DNA of 64,000 nt from Parietaria judaica (Eukaryota > Streptophyta > Magnoliopsida > Rosales > Urticaceae), in the NCBI GenBank assembly GCA_954871525.1, contig OX940861.1, positions 39,197,201 through 39,261,200 on the forward strand, in the 5' to 3' direction. Positions 45,819 to 58,434 of this stretch are shown piece by piece. Made by a program: the position numbers and the translations under genes. Within the stretch, counting starts at the first letter, position 1. Each line of letters opens with the position of its first letter. The notes beneath the pieces were generated by a model. It was not told the DNA's origin and searched no databases. It was given only the letters and a program-made list of their open reading frames with translations.

Positions 45819-48800
45819 CTATGTTGAGAAAAATGTCCATATCTTTTTGCCGATGGAGGCTTCTCCAGGCTCCATGTCATCATCGCTCTCGTTGATTGAG
45901 CTTCCGCTCTCATCTCCATCGCCATGATCTGCAGAATTATTTGCTTCTATACTCGGCTCTGCAATTTCGGCAGGCTTCTCTGCTCTGGCATTCTTATTAA
46001 TGACTTGCTCCGGGGTTACGAACTGCATGAATGTCTTTTGTAATTATTCTCGTTTCATCACAATTTAATGTTGTTCGAAATGCTTAGCTGAAACAATCGT
46101 CAAAGTAAGCTCAAAAGATTGAGATTGTTACCCGAACCACTCTGTTCTCTGAGAGTTCCACTGTTTTTTCTGTTGTAACGTTTATAATTTGCTTCCTTCC
46201 ACTGCCCTTCCTAGTAACTTCGGACGATGATACCGAGAGATCATCGTGATTCTCGGCTTCCTCCATTGTAACGCTAGCTTCAGCTTGTTTTCCCCTTATT
46301 TTTCTCGGGCTAGCTGTTACTTTAGCCGTGACTACACTGAAATAGATAAAATAAAAAATAAACATGTTAGGCCATAATTAAGTCTTCAATCGTTTATTTA
46401 TTATTCAAGGAATTAGGGGTATTTTGCAATAACAGCTCCGTGATCACGAAAATTGACACGCTTCTGAAAAAAACTTATTAAAACTTACGACTTCCGTGGT
46501 CTGAAATTGTATCGTTCTTCTCCCGGTGTCTGTAAACCCGAGGGAAGAATTTGCCGCCTCTTTCTGCCTCTGCCGCCAGCGGTGACACTGCCAGAACATG
46601 CTTCGCTGTCACCTCCGTCGTGCTCGCTCTCTGTGACATGAGATGACTGAGCTCGGTGTCGCTTCAGAGCAGAACGACCCGTCTCGAGAGAATCACTGGG
46701 AGGAATCATTGCGCTTGTTCCCGGTTCCTCCATGGTTTTCCCAAGAAAAGCCTCGGCATCTTTGACAACCGCCAGCACTGACCGTGTTCTGTTCAATCCC
46801 GATCTCAGGGTAGATTTCCGTTGACTACTTCCTGATTCCGGTTGCGGAGAATCTTCTAGAGCTTTCTCAAACTGGACTTGTTGAACATTAATGGGATCAA
46901 GAATCTTAAGGTCCTTTGCTTTTTCTCCGGTTGTTTGGTTTTTAGCTGACAAGGGTGTTGACCGCTCCGAGTATATTAGAGAATGAACATCCTCGGTTTT
47001 TGTACTCGAAGAAGGATTAAAAATCTTTGATTTGCATTTCTGTAGCCAAGACGAATGCTCTGCTGTTTGTGGAGAGCAGATTAAATCTGAAGCCTTCTCC
47101 ACAAGTTCATCATCATTCCTCGACGGAAACCGAAAAACAGAGAGAGAGAGTTCTCTCTCTACATCTCCGCCATTTTTACAACGCTTAAGCTTTTCAACAA
47201 AAGCAAGAAACTGACTTCTTTCCCCGATTAACTCTTCACGCTGATGTTTTATCTTCTTGCTAAGATTACCGAGCTGGTTGATATCGTTCTTCATTTCAAA
47301 TTGGTCTTCTTTTAGTTTCCCCTTCTCCAACGCTACCTCTTCTCTCATTTTTTCAAGTTTAACCCTTTCCAACTTTACTTCCTCCCTTTCTTTACACGCA
47401 ATGTCCTTCAAGCGCTTGATATTATCAAGCTCTCTCTCTCTCTCATCGTCAAATGCTCTCTCTTTCTCACCAAGCAGTGCATCCATTTTCTCCCGCTGAT
47501 TCTGCAACTCTGCCTCAAGATTCCTTCTCTGATTCTCAAACTCCTGGATCATTTGGCCGTGCTCAGTTCGAGCCTTTTCCGATAAAGCTAACTTCTCGAA
47601 TTTTATTTTTTCAGAAAATGAATATTTTTCCAGTTTGAGATTTTCCAACTCCCGCTCCATAGATTCATCCACCGAATTTTGTTCCGTTTTCAATCTATCT
47701 TCCTCCGAGTGCTTTAGCCTTGCAAAATCTTCCTTCTCATCAGCAAGTTCCTTGAGTTCCAAACTAAGTTTGGTTTTTTTCTCATCTAAATCTTCCCACT
47801 GCTTCTCAAAACTCTTCCGCTCTTGTTTCAGCTCATCAATTTTGTCCTCGAGCAGCTCGTTTTGAAGTCTATATTTCTGGGTCTCTTGTTTCAACTCCGA
47901 CAGAACATGTACATGTTCTTCCCTCTCTTTGTAATTTACACTCAGACCCTCTCTCTCTTCACATATTTTCCTCTCCAGCTGGGTATTTTCGTCCTTAATC
48001 TTCTCAATTTCGGCCAATAGAATCTGCAAACTATCTCTATCATCAACCAATAGCTGTTTTTCAGAGATCAACTTTTTCTCACCACCTTTGAGAACCTTCT
48101 CTCTCTCCTTTACAGATTTCAGCTTCTCGTCAGACTCCTTGCTTCTCTCCTTAAGCCTCTCGGATTTCTCATTCAAGGCTTGTTCTCTCTTACCTAACTT
48201 TTCTTCCATGTGTTTTATTTCGGCTTCCTTCTTCACCAATGCTTCAATTTTGCAAGAAAACTCTTTTTCATTAGACCTACGCTTTTCCTCTAGTTCCAAG
48301 TCAAACTCTTGCATTTTCCGGTCAAGTGTTGCTTTGTGTTCATCCACTAACTGCTTAACGTCGATCTGTATTGCCCAAATTATTAAAACATTAATGACAT
48401 TTACAAAATCACATATTAGTAGTTTTCCAAGCAGACACTCACCTTTTCTCGTGCACTTAACTTTTCCTCCATAATGAGTAATTCCTCTTGTTTCTTCTGT
48501 AATAAGATCATTAAATTATCCGTTTCCTGCAATTAAAATTAAAATTAATATTAAGAAAATAGTGTTTTTTTTTTTACGCGAAGTTCACTGTTAACTTGTA
48601 AGAGAAGTAACAAGCACAAAAGACACTCACTTTCTCTTTGTTCAATAAGTCTTCTAGCTGTTTACTTATTGCTTCTTTCTTCTCTTTCAGATCCGAGTTG
48701 GATGTATCGATTTTTCTTTGTAATTCTTGAAGCACGGTCTCTCTTTGTTTATAATGCCTTTCATATTCATTCACCTTCTCTTCTCTCTCAACCCGGGTTC

Positions 48801-49953
48801 TCCTATCCTTGCAAAGACGCTCTTCCCTTTGGTGTAATTTCTGCTCCCACTCAAACAATTCATTCTTCTGCTTACCGAAATTTGCCTTCTCTGCCTCTCG
48901 CCTGATTGCAACAGAAAATTTAATGGTGATCACAATCTACCACAAAATTTAATGAATATATAATCATCGATACAAAAGACAGTGAAAGGAATTAATACTC
49001 AATCCGTAATGTTTCCTGCTCCTTTTGAAGCACGATTTCACGTGCCTTCACTTCGTCCAATATGATATCCAACTTCAAGCAGTTCCTATTCACCTCAGCA
49101 AGCTTAGCTTCAGCATCTTTTAACTTCTTTTCTATTTCCAGAGACCTCTCGTCCACTCCAATAACCAATGTGCTTGCTTCCGCAAGCATTGACTTTGAAG
49201 AAAGCCTAACTTCGGCCTGCTCTTGATTCACTTCCCGCAAAGCCTTTTCAAGCTACAGCAGAAAAATACAAGAATGGAAGTAAATAAAGCGAAGCCGTAA
49301 TGCACAACTTAAACGAGAAAACAAACAAAACAAACATTTATAACAAGAAAGAGATAACAGCATACATCAGCTACACACTGCTTCTCCATCACAAAGGTTC
49401 TCCGCAGATTCTCCTCTCGCTTTTCCGCTTCTGATAATGCAAGTAGATGGGCGGTTTGTTCGCGGTTAAGGATCTCGCGTGTCTCTGCCAAAGCTTGATT
49501 TATTTCGTCAAACTTCGAGGCCCACTCTTCCTTCTCAACCAGGAGCAACCCCATGTTGTACTGGTAATCAAAGAGCTGCCCAACAGACACTTCATAAGAT
49601 TAGTTGCCGAGTGTAAATATTAACGAAAACGAGATAGAATTAACGATTTCTCGATCTTTATTCGTACAATGCTTTCGCCAAGGATTCAAAATACCACAAG
49701 GCTATGAGAATGAGAAACGATTCATACAAATTGGCAAAACAACAACCATTAAAACTGGGCAAACCTGAGTTTCGAGCCTTGAGGCCTTCTCGGCAAAAGC
49801 TTCGTGGTCTTTTCTAACCATGGCGGCTTCGTCAAGAAGCCCGGCCTCCTTGAACCTCCGCCAGTCGTCCATGTCCTTCGCTCTCACCTCCGTGCTCCCG
49901 CTCAGCGACCCCAGCGGCGGCGGCGGCGGAGCAGGACCTTCCAGATACTCCAT
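45819..49953 (-). CDS. CRWN: CRWN/NMCP1-type nuclear lamina coiled-coil protein
   Basis: Eight exons: 49953-49765, 49575-49366, 49252-48999, 48901-48631, 48526-48443, 48365-46489, 46336-46132, 46022-45819. All junctions are GT-AG and phases agree, giving 1097 aa, within the usual CRWN1-3 size. The N-terminus has a proline run (APPPPPPLG), then a Glu/Lys/Leu-rich coiled coil over roughly residues 30-700, starting with the conserved [18 protein letters not shown]. The tail holds a basic nuclear-localisation-like GRGRKRRQ (about 934-941), ERYNFRPRK, an acidic stretch ([10 protein letters not shown]) and the conserved ending [12 protein letters not shown], typical of the NMCP1/CRWN1 clade. CRWN proteins are plant-specific lamin analogues at the nuclear periphery that set nuclear size and chromatin organisation. 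Wording fits the NMCP1 clade (CRWN1-3) better than CRWN4, whose members lack this C-terminus. A MULE MITE sits about 325 bp upstream of the ATG. Confidence 0.95.
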
Positions 49954-50278
49954 CGTCGCCGGCGATCAAGACTTCGGGGAAACTGCATTCGAATGGGGAA
50001 AGAGAAAAGGACTTCACGGAATGAAGAAGGCGGTGAAAAACCCTAGGTCTGACATTGTTCCACAGGAATGTGTCACCTTGGAAGTCCGAGCTCCTTGAAC
50101 GCAGAGAGGAGGAGGAAGAAGAAGAGGGTCTCTGCGTGTGCCCTGAGCTTCCTTGCCTGCGGTTCGGTTCGGTTCGGTTCGAATGTGTGTCTCTGAGACG
50201 AGACGACGAGCGAGAGGGGAGGGTGACGACAATTGGTTTTAATTTAGGTACTTCATTCATATTTTCTTTTTAAAATTA

Positions 50279-50737
50279 GGGTTAATGACGGCAAAAATAC
50301 CCAAAGTTTGTTAAAAACCCCTCGTGTACCCAAAGTTTAAAAATAGTGGCAAAAATACCCAAAGTCATATTTGAAGAGTTGACCACTCCATTCTCGTAAC
50401 GGTGTTAACTTACCCATTAACTTTGGCCATGTGGACAAATCTATTTCGTTAACTGTAATCATTAGGGGTTCAATTAGTTGTATTAAATAGTATTAATTAG
50501 GGCTTTAACTCACTGTTTTGTCGTAAACGAGGTTGATGTGGGCTCGTCCACGTGGCAAAAATTGTTCTGTCAGCAACCCACGTTTGTCCGTGTGGCCAGA
50601 GTTGACGGGAAAGTTAACGACGTTACAAGAATGAAGTGGTCAACTCCCCAAATATGACTTTGGGTATTTTTACCACCATTTTGGGTAGACAAGGGGTTCT
50701 TTGACCAAACTTTGGGTATTTTTACCGTCATTAACCC
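50279..50737. mobile_element. MULE-type MITE (family A), near the CRWN-like promoter
   Basis: A 459-bp element with ends GGGTTAATGACGGCAAAAAT and, inverted, ATTTTTACCGTCATTAACCC, and long inner inverted repeats. The exact 9-bp TSD TTAAAATTA lies at 50270-50278 and 50738-50746. The sequence is collinear with 28400-28869. It begins about 325 bp upstream of the CRWN-like ATG, so it may lie in the promoter or 5' UTR. Confidence 0.92.
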
Positions 50738-50746
50738 TTAAAATTA

Positions 50747-53700
50747 TTAAATTAAATTTTTAAAATTAAAAGTCCCAGTATTTTTAATTTTATTTCTCTC
50801 TAAAATGTGATCGAAATGATTAATAAGTAATACATGTGAATTCTTTTAAAGGTTAATTCTTCATTAATAATACAGTAATTGGAAATGTCTTTATATTATA
50901 TTGACCGGTCAACATTTTTTTATGGAAATTTATCTTAATATTTTTCTTTTTTGCAAGTCCTCCTTCACATCTTAGAGGCCATCAAAGAAGAAAAAACGCT
51001 TCGATCACCAGAGATAAGGATTCGCCTCTAACTAGGACGACCTCTAGTCAACCTATGTTGATTCCACCCCGACTACCCATGCGATCACAAGGTCCGGCCG
51101 TGGTCTTAAACCGTGGGTCAGGTTCTATGTTAATCTATTTCCGTGCGTTAACAATAGCACTATTTATTCTTGCCATGCGAATATATCATGTAATATTAAT
51201 GTCATTAGTGAATAGGCACCGCGCTTTGCGCGTGGCGTTGAATCACAATAGTATCATAATTTTTTTTTAAATATATATTAATTTAATTATTAATTATATA
51301 AAATTTCATTGATTATTTTTTTAATATTTAAAAATAAGCATTGTTAATTTTATTTAGACATTAGAATATATGATATATATATCTTTGTGATTATTTACAG
51401 GATTCAAAAATAAATAATATTTTATTTTTTTAATTATTATTTTTGTAATTCCTTTAATGGTGTGTATTGTTTTTAAACTTTAATGGTGTGTACTGTGTAG
51501 TGATAAATTGATTTTTTTTTATTCACTATTCTTCAAATATCGGTTATTGTAGTAACTAAATTTCTTAAATTTGTGTGTATATCAAAACACATAATAAATG
51601 AGTAAGATTTTGTTTTACTTATGCGTAACGGTGGAATAGATTTATTTATTATTAAATATGATTGAATACTTGACAGCATGTTCAATTTTTTTTTTAATAA
51701 TTATTATGAAGCATTTCATCGTAGGGGTGATAGTTTTCTTTTGTATTTGTTTCGAAAAATCGAGATATTTTGTAATTGGTATCGGAATCGGTTAAAAAAA
51801 ATTCTCAATAAATAAAAAGTAAATAAACCGAGATATAAATCCATAATCTGCGGGGCAAAATCGAAAAAGAAATAAAAAAAATACTATGTCTGTAACATAA
51901 AATACATGTCTAATACATAAAGAGTTTCAAAATAATAAAATAATGTCATTTTTTTCTTTGATTTCAATTTCGATTTTGCCTTGTATACAGAGAGAGAGAA
52001 GACTGATATTGAATGATTAGGATTAAAGCCCTAATTTAAGAACGATATAATAAACTTATAAACATATTAATAAAAAACGACATAATTCCAAATGTAATAA
52101 ATTACTTGTCGTTCACAACCAAAACCGACACCAAAAATTAAGAAATGTGGTATTTCGGTTACGGGTATCAGAAATCAAGAACCGATAAGTGTGGGTTCTC
52201 GATTTTAAAATAAATTTATGATACTTTTTAACAAACCAGCCGGGATCAATACCGAAACGGAGACAAAACCGAGAAACGTTTATAAAATTTTAACATGCAA
52301 TGCACCGTATCTCCCCTGACTCAAATATAAAAACAAGTATGTTTAAGAAAATAATGTTAGAACCTTTCAAATCAATATTAGTCATTCTAATCATCCCGCA
52401 TTTAATTAATCAATTCTTAAGAAAGTTAATAAACCATTTTGGTGTACGTGTTTATTTCCCCACAACATAAAACACGTGCCAATTCGTAAATAGATGACAT
52501 GATTTAGAATATACAAAATAAAATTAAACAAATGCGTAATTTCTAGAAAAATAATACGCTCATTGGAATGTACCGTTTCTTATTGCATCATATTAATACT
52601 ATATACTTTATATCCTTGCCACAATGTTTGTAAAAAAATCTAATAACAAACAACCAAATGAAAATGCGAACCGGGAATTTAAAGTTGCATTAGTAACCTA
52701 TTATTTTGTTTAAGTGATACCGGGAAAACCGTTGAGTCTTATACTATTGAGAAAGACTGCAGAGGGTCTAATTGACACAGGAAGGTCTTTGCCTTGTATG
52801 ATGCCAAAAATAAGCCCGGGAGTCGTGCAATGGTGCCGCAGAGGCAAACTTTGTATTGCTTTCTCCTTATTTTCTTTTTTCCTGAAAAGAGAAACTCGAA
52901 TAAGATTTTAAAAAAAAAGTAGTTGAGATTTAAAGAAGAGAACGATATGAAGATGAAGGGAATAATATAAGTTCGCACTGTTTAAAAAATTCTTAATCTA
53001 CTAAAACAAGTAGACACAAGTTAAAAACAATTTTTTTACCTAAATATTTAAAAATCTATAAAAACCTATAAAATTGTGATTCTAGAAGTGAGAAGATATC
53101 TTGGACTTTTGTCAAACAATTATAATGCTTAAGAAATAGTTTTACTACGAAAGAAATTCCAATAAAACTGGCCAAGTAAAACTAAAATATATTCATGAAA
53201 AATAGCACAAGCAAATCAAAGAACATTCATGATGAAAACAAACTTTGAAGCAATATACTTGAGCGTGGTAAGATTCGTCATTTTCGATTGGGAGACTTTT
53301 TGTGCGCTGGTCTTGGTTGAAAACTGGAACAACTTATGGTTTTGATTCTGCAATGACGGGTAGAAGCCCGGCCATTATCGTCTTCGTCATCCATCGTCCA
53401 CATAGTCATTGATGAATAAAGTGAGACAAAGTGCGAGTTTAATCGGAAGACGATAATGGCCAGATCCATCATTTCCGTAACCATATTTTTGCTAGTTTCG
53501 GAATAAGAAATTTACCGTAGCCATTTTCATTTTACTCCACTTCCGTGTCGTCCAACCATATTAAATTTCTCCTGACAGGAAATAGTATCATGTAATAAAA
53601 AAAAAGGTGAAAAGTGGGTTAATTTATAATCGGCAGAAAACATTTCTACCAATAACCAAATGAAAAAAAAAACCTTGGTGCTGCCGCGTGGCAGATGACA

Positions 53701-55408
53701 ATTGCCGAGGAGCTCTCGCAAATTGGTTATTAATATCAAACATTATTAATATCAAAATTCTACCAAAAATGAAACAAAATTTGGTTAATGTACTCGTTGA
53801 AAAAAGTCATAAAAATGATAGAAAATTCTTACAAACAAAGCCCCAAATTACAGGGAAGGTGTGTATTCAAGACCTATTAAGACTAAAAATTCAAACCAAT
53901 ACCCAGTGAAGAAGAATCTCGTAGGAGAAGCAAAGGAAAAAATAAAACGATCTGTAACTATTATCTCTACAAATTTGCAAGCATGGAGGGGTTGAATAAG
54001 ATCGTTGTAACAGAGGGAGAATTTTGGCGTTAAGAGAAGGACAGGGAGAGAGAGAGAGAGAGTGCGAGCTGTCGGAGAGAAAAGCGTGGAGCCGTGAGAC
54101 AAAGTAAAGAGAGGTAGCGAGATGGAGATGGAAAGGGGATTCGAAAGAAGTCCCCAATTGCAGAGCCAGAGAAAGTAGTAAACGTCGAAACTTTAGGAAC
54201 GGTTGGTTGTGTCATTTGTGATGAGAAAGGTTGAGTGCAGTGAAGGAAGTGAACACAGGACCAAAGTGAGGTTGAAGAGACGGAACATGAATTTAGAAGG
54301 TAAACCATAAGAAAACATGTAGCAATCGACCTTACTATGTATGACTTAATAACTAATCAAATAGCTAAAGAAATTATCGATCAAAAAGGAATATTGTAAA
54401 TCTGTAATAAAAACAATAAAATGACACATAGAAATAATAATCGATCTTCAATAGCAACAGAAACAACCGATCAAATAGCAATACCGTAAATCTGTAATAG
54501 AAAAGAATCATAAAGCAATAGAGTAGTATTATAGAAAAATTAATTAAATAGCAATACCGTAATAGAAATAATGAAATAGCAGTATTGTAAAATTAATCTA
54601 CCATCAAACTGTAAGCTGAACTATGGGTAAAACCAAATTAATCAATCAAATTGTAATAGTAAAGAATTTACCTACCCATATTGCAAATAGCCAAATACCA
54701 AGTAGGAAATCTATATTATTGTTCAAAGATCCAATTTTTATGACAGAACATAAGACCTGGAAATTCAAACCTTGAAAGATGTGAAGATAAATACAATATG
54801 CAAGCAATCTAGAAAAGATGCAATATGTTACCTCAAAAGATCCCTTCAAATCTGTCACTACTCCAAAAAATCCCACTTATTGCCAAAGGCTCCGAGTTTA
54901 CTGTGAAGCTCCAATCTAAATAATCAACCAAAAAAGAATCAGAGCCCTATAATCAACTGATATTCTTCAGCATTAAAAATAACACCATTCAACAAAAGAA
55001 ATCAAACTACACAGTGGGAAAGAAACTCGAGTAGAAACTTGCTGGGAATGAAAAAACATTGTGCTTGCTCTTTTGATCGATCCCTATAGTTATTTGATAA
55101 TTGTTAACCGAATTTGTACTATCACAAGAACGCGAAATCGTTTAAAAGGGCATGTAATGACTACTAAAGAATTTTAAATTTTTAAATTACCATAATAAAA
55201 TGGTACCAACAATAAGACTCATCTAGGATCTTGTAATAACATTTTCATTGCGATCAAAATGTTCTTGTAATAACTCAGAAAGATTCACGAAAGAAAGAAT
55301 ACCAATGGATAATAATCTGCTCTTCGACGACAAAATGCTCCATTATGAGCATCTGAATATATAAGCGGTAAACTGAAAAGAAAAAAAAAATGTTAAAGTA
55401 GTCATCTA

Positions 55409-55446
<38 letters not shown>

Positions 55447-55825
55447 CTATATCTATAAGTTACAATTACATACTGACCCGTAAAACAGTTCTACAGATTT
55501 CTTAGCAATATAAGAGATTTAAGGCGATGAACTAATGAAGCTTCAACTGAAAACCAACATAAATCTAAACTAATCAGTCTTACATTGTTTTCTTAGACAA
55601 TCATGCAAGGAGCATGCGATGAGCATTGATGCGAGACAGGGAAAAAATGAAGAAAGATTGATTACTCTGAAAAGAAGAACACAACTGCATCTTCAGGAAT
55701 GATAACCTAATAATATGCATGACACATTAAACTATAAATCAACATCATATCTCTAGACAAAGACCAAACTGGAGATATAAGAAACCCAACGTTAAAGTGA
55801 CGAAATTATTTTTTATTGAAAAAAT
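50747..55825. other. Long intergenic region without a supported gene
   Basis: At 51210-51245, ACCGCGCTTTGCGCGTGGCG resembles motifs near some plant Helitron ends, but the matching other end was not found. At 54000-54070 there is an (AG)n-rich stretch. From about 54340 to 54600, phrases such as ATCAAATAGCAATACCGTAA recur in degenerate form. A (TA)n tract lies at 55412-55442. Nothing else is recognised. Confidence 0.4.
55412..55442. repeat. (TA)n microsatellite
   Basis: Alternating TA for about 30 bp. Confidence 0.95.
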
Positions 55826-56340
55826 CACCCTAAAAAATCAACAAAGGAAAAACAATACCAGTAAATCAATGAGAAATTACCGGGTAAAATTGTGTGAAAC
55901 TACGGGAAATAAGAAACTCACCAGGAAATGGACGAATTTAATATTGATCGTAGAAACCCCCCTGAAAAATAAACAAAAGGAAAAACAATGACCACATATA
56001 AACCAAACAACGACCATTCAAAAATTAAATATACAAAAGCATAAAAAATTATGCAAAAGTTACATTCCACGACAAAAACGGGAAATAAGAAACTCACCGG
56101 GAAAGCAACGAATTTACAATATCTTTAAGAAATCCCCTGGAAAAATCAATAAAAGGAAAAACAAAGCCAATAAATCAATGCAAAATCACCAAAAAAAATT
56201 GAATGCAAAGCCGAGAAATAACAAACCAATATAAATCGATGAACGTACATTTGATTGAAGAAATCCAAAAATTGAATCGTAACTCCGAGAAAACAGAATA
56301 ACCGGAATCAGTAGCCTCATCGGGAAGTCAAACGAACTTA
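55826..56340. repeat. Degenerate tandem repeat of about 177 bp
   Basis: ACGGGAAATAAGAAACTCAC occurs at about 55902 and, with small changes, at 56078. AAAAGGAAAAACAA recurs at about 55841, 55976 and 56151. A weaker third version of the unit lies at about 56290. On the minus strand each unit contains GGTGAGTTTCTT, which looks like a splice donor, so a repeated exon-intron edge of an unknown transcript is conceivable. Confidence 0.6.
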
Positions 56341-56568
56341 TTCTTGATCGAGGAGAACCTTCTTATTAAGCCATAGCATTCACTTTTTGTAAATACTCAG
56401 AATGGCCAAAAATCCCAACCGATGACACAATTGAATCTGAAATAAATAAATTAAAAAAAATGCAGAGCAATGGCTCAAATTCAATTGTTTAACAAATTCT
56501 AAGGCAGATGAGACAATCATCCTGGAATCCAAAAATATTTAAAAACCCAAAAAACCGATTATTATAAA

Positions 56569-57623
56569 GGGTGAACTGCGGCTAATGTACCTAATGTTTG
56601 ATTCGCTGCGGATTATGTACCCAATATTTATTTTCGACGGCTAATGTAGCCAATGTTTGATTCGCTGCGGATTATGTATCCAATGTTTATTTCCGTTAGA
56701 TTTTTCATCCATTCCGTCACTTGACCGTTAACAGTGCCGCGTCAGGTCCACCTAAGCACCCACGTGGCACTGATTTCTCCAATCGCGGCCTGCCACATGT
56801 CATGTCACATTGCAAAATTATCGAACTCATGACCTCTACGTTATTGAGCTTACACTCAACCACTTCAACTATTGTCACTTCTTGTCATTTAATTGTACAC
56901 ATAAATATTTATATAAACAACTTGTACATAAGTTGTAACATGTATAAAATATAACATGTTTAAAATATAAAATGTAAACCTATTATTTCTATCATATACA
57001 TATACGTACGGGCTACTAATCATGTAAACCTTTATTATTCTATTCTTCTACTTTTTTAGTGCTTAATCATATAAACCTCTAAAACAATATATTTCTACCA
57101 TATATATTCCTCAAAAAGTAGAGGAATAGAATAATAAAGGTTTATATGATTAGCAGCCCTTACGTATATGTATATGGTAGAAATAATAGGTTTACATTTT
57201 ACATTTTAGACATGTTATATTTTATACATATTACAACTTATGTACAAGTTGTTTATATAAATATTCATGTGTACAGTTAAATAACAAGAAGTGACCATTC
57301 AAGTGGTTGAGTGTAAGCTCAACAAGGTAGAGGTCATGAGCTCAATTCCTACCCAGCCCAAATTTTTCAGCAATTTTGCAATGCCACATGACACGTGGCA
57401 GGTCGCGATTGGAGGAATCAGCGCCACGTGGGTGCTTAAGTGGAGCTGATGTGGCACTGGTTAACGGTCAAGTGACGGAATGGATGAAAAATCTAACGGA
57501 AATAAACATTGGGTACATAATCCGCAGCGAATCAAACATTGGGTACATTAGCCGTCGAAAATAAACATTGGGTACATAATCCGCAGCGAATCAAACATTA
57601 GGTACATTAGCCGCAGTTCACCC
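56569..57623. mobile_element. Large foldback element with arms of about 500 bp
   Basis: The ends are GGGTGAACTGCGGCTAATGT and, inverted, ACATTAGCCGCAGTTCACCC. Inverted similarity runs nearly to the centre: the left arm ends at about 57055 and the right arm starts at about 57113, leaving a loop of about 55 bp. Both arms begin with a tandem doublet of about 60 bp (GATTCGCTGCGGATTATGTA). The flanks ATTATAAA (56561-56568) and TTTATAAA (57624-57631) match at 7 of 8 bases. The right arm has about 28 extra bases near 57345. Both arms contain a tRNA-like A/B-box arrangement (right arm 57300-57355). It has no coding capacity. It may be a MULE or hAT derivative. Confidence 0.88.
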
Positions 57624-57631
57624 TTTATAAA

Positions 57632-58347
57632 TGACATACCCTTAAGTTATAAGACTGGCGACGGTAGCAGAGAAAACGAACTTCAAGTATTAGAGGAATA
57701 CCCGTCGGCCACCGTCTTTGTAGAAAGAATTGACAGAAAAAATGGAGGCGTCGCCGGATTGGCTGGCGCGAGAAGATATAGGCTGGAAGCGCAAACATTG
57801 ATCGCGCGAGAGATCTCTTCAAACAGAAGGCGCGCGAAGAGAAAAATTTGGTACTGAGGAAGATGGATGATTTGTCGGGAGAGCGAGTTCGATTGAAGAT
57901 GGACAGATATTTAACGGAGAGAAGAGCGAGGAAGCGTGATTTCGAGTAGAGACAGAGAGAGAGAGAGAGAGAGAGATTTGCCGTAGCATAGCGATGAACA
58001 GGGATGAAATTTGCAGTTGGTAATGAAAAGGCACATTTTTGGGTAAAGGCAACGACCGAAGGTAAATAATATATTTTCATATATAAATTAATTAAAAAAA
58101 AGGAGAAAATAGAATGAAGCTTAAATTCATGGTTTTTGGCCGACACGATTTCCGAAATTATTGCCCTTTTATATATAACAATGTAGATTTTGAAAAGAAA
58201 AGAAAAATTACTTAAAAGGCCTCTTAATTCGTATGTATATATTAACGGTAAATGTCTTCCAAAATGCAATTGGAACTTATTATTAGCTCCCAAGAACAAC
58301 AACATCACAAACCTTTAGGGGTCTTATTTTCCATTATATTATATTAT

Positions 58348-58388
<41 letters not shown>

Positions 58389-58434
58389 TGGCAAAGTAAT
58401 AAATATATAGTGGTAGTTGATCGAATGTCCACTG
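57632..58434. other. Intergenic DNA downstream of the dioxygenase gene
   Basis: No convincing gene. The long open frame on the minus strand (57625-58308) is AT-rich with a (GA)n-derived SLSLSL stretch and no recognisable domain, so I do not call it. A (TA)n tract lies at 58351-58385. Confidence 0.5.
58351..58385. repeat. (TA)n microsatellite
   Basis: Alternating AT for about 35 bp, some 50 bp beyond the dioxygenase stop codon. Confidence 0.95.

Noticed and set aside
47257..48474. Several Ser/Phe-rich open frames on the plus strand
   Set aside because: They are antisense shadows of the Glu/Lys-rich coiled-coil exons of the CRWN-like gene.
49832..50260. Open frame of 142 codons running into the CRWN-like first exon
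   Set aside because: It is out of frame with the well-supported exon 1 and lies mostly in the 5' UTR.
51210..51250. GC hairpin words (CCGCGCTTTGCGCG) suggesting a Helitron end
   Set aside because: No matching second terminus, no CTRRT end with hairpin and no Rep/helicase sequence was found nearby.
57625..58308. A long open frame of 227 codons on the minus strand
   Set aside because: The translation is AT-biased with a (GA)n-derived SLSLSL stretch, no domain and no start context; it overlaps the foldback end and 3' flank of the dioxygenase gene.
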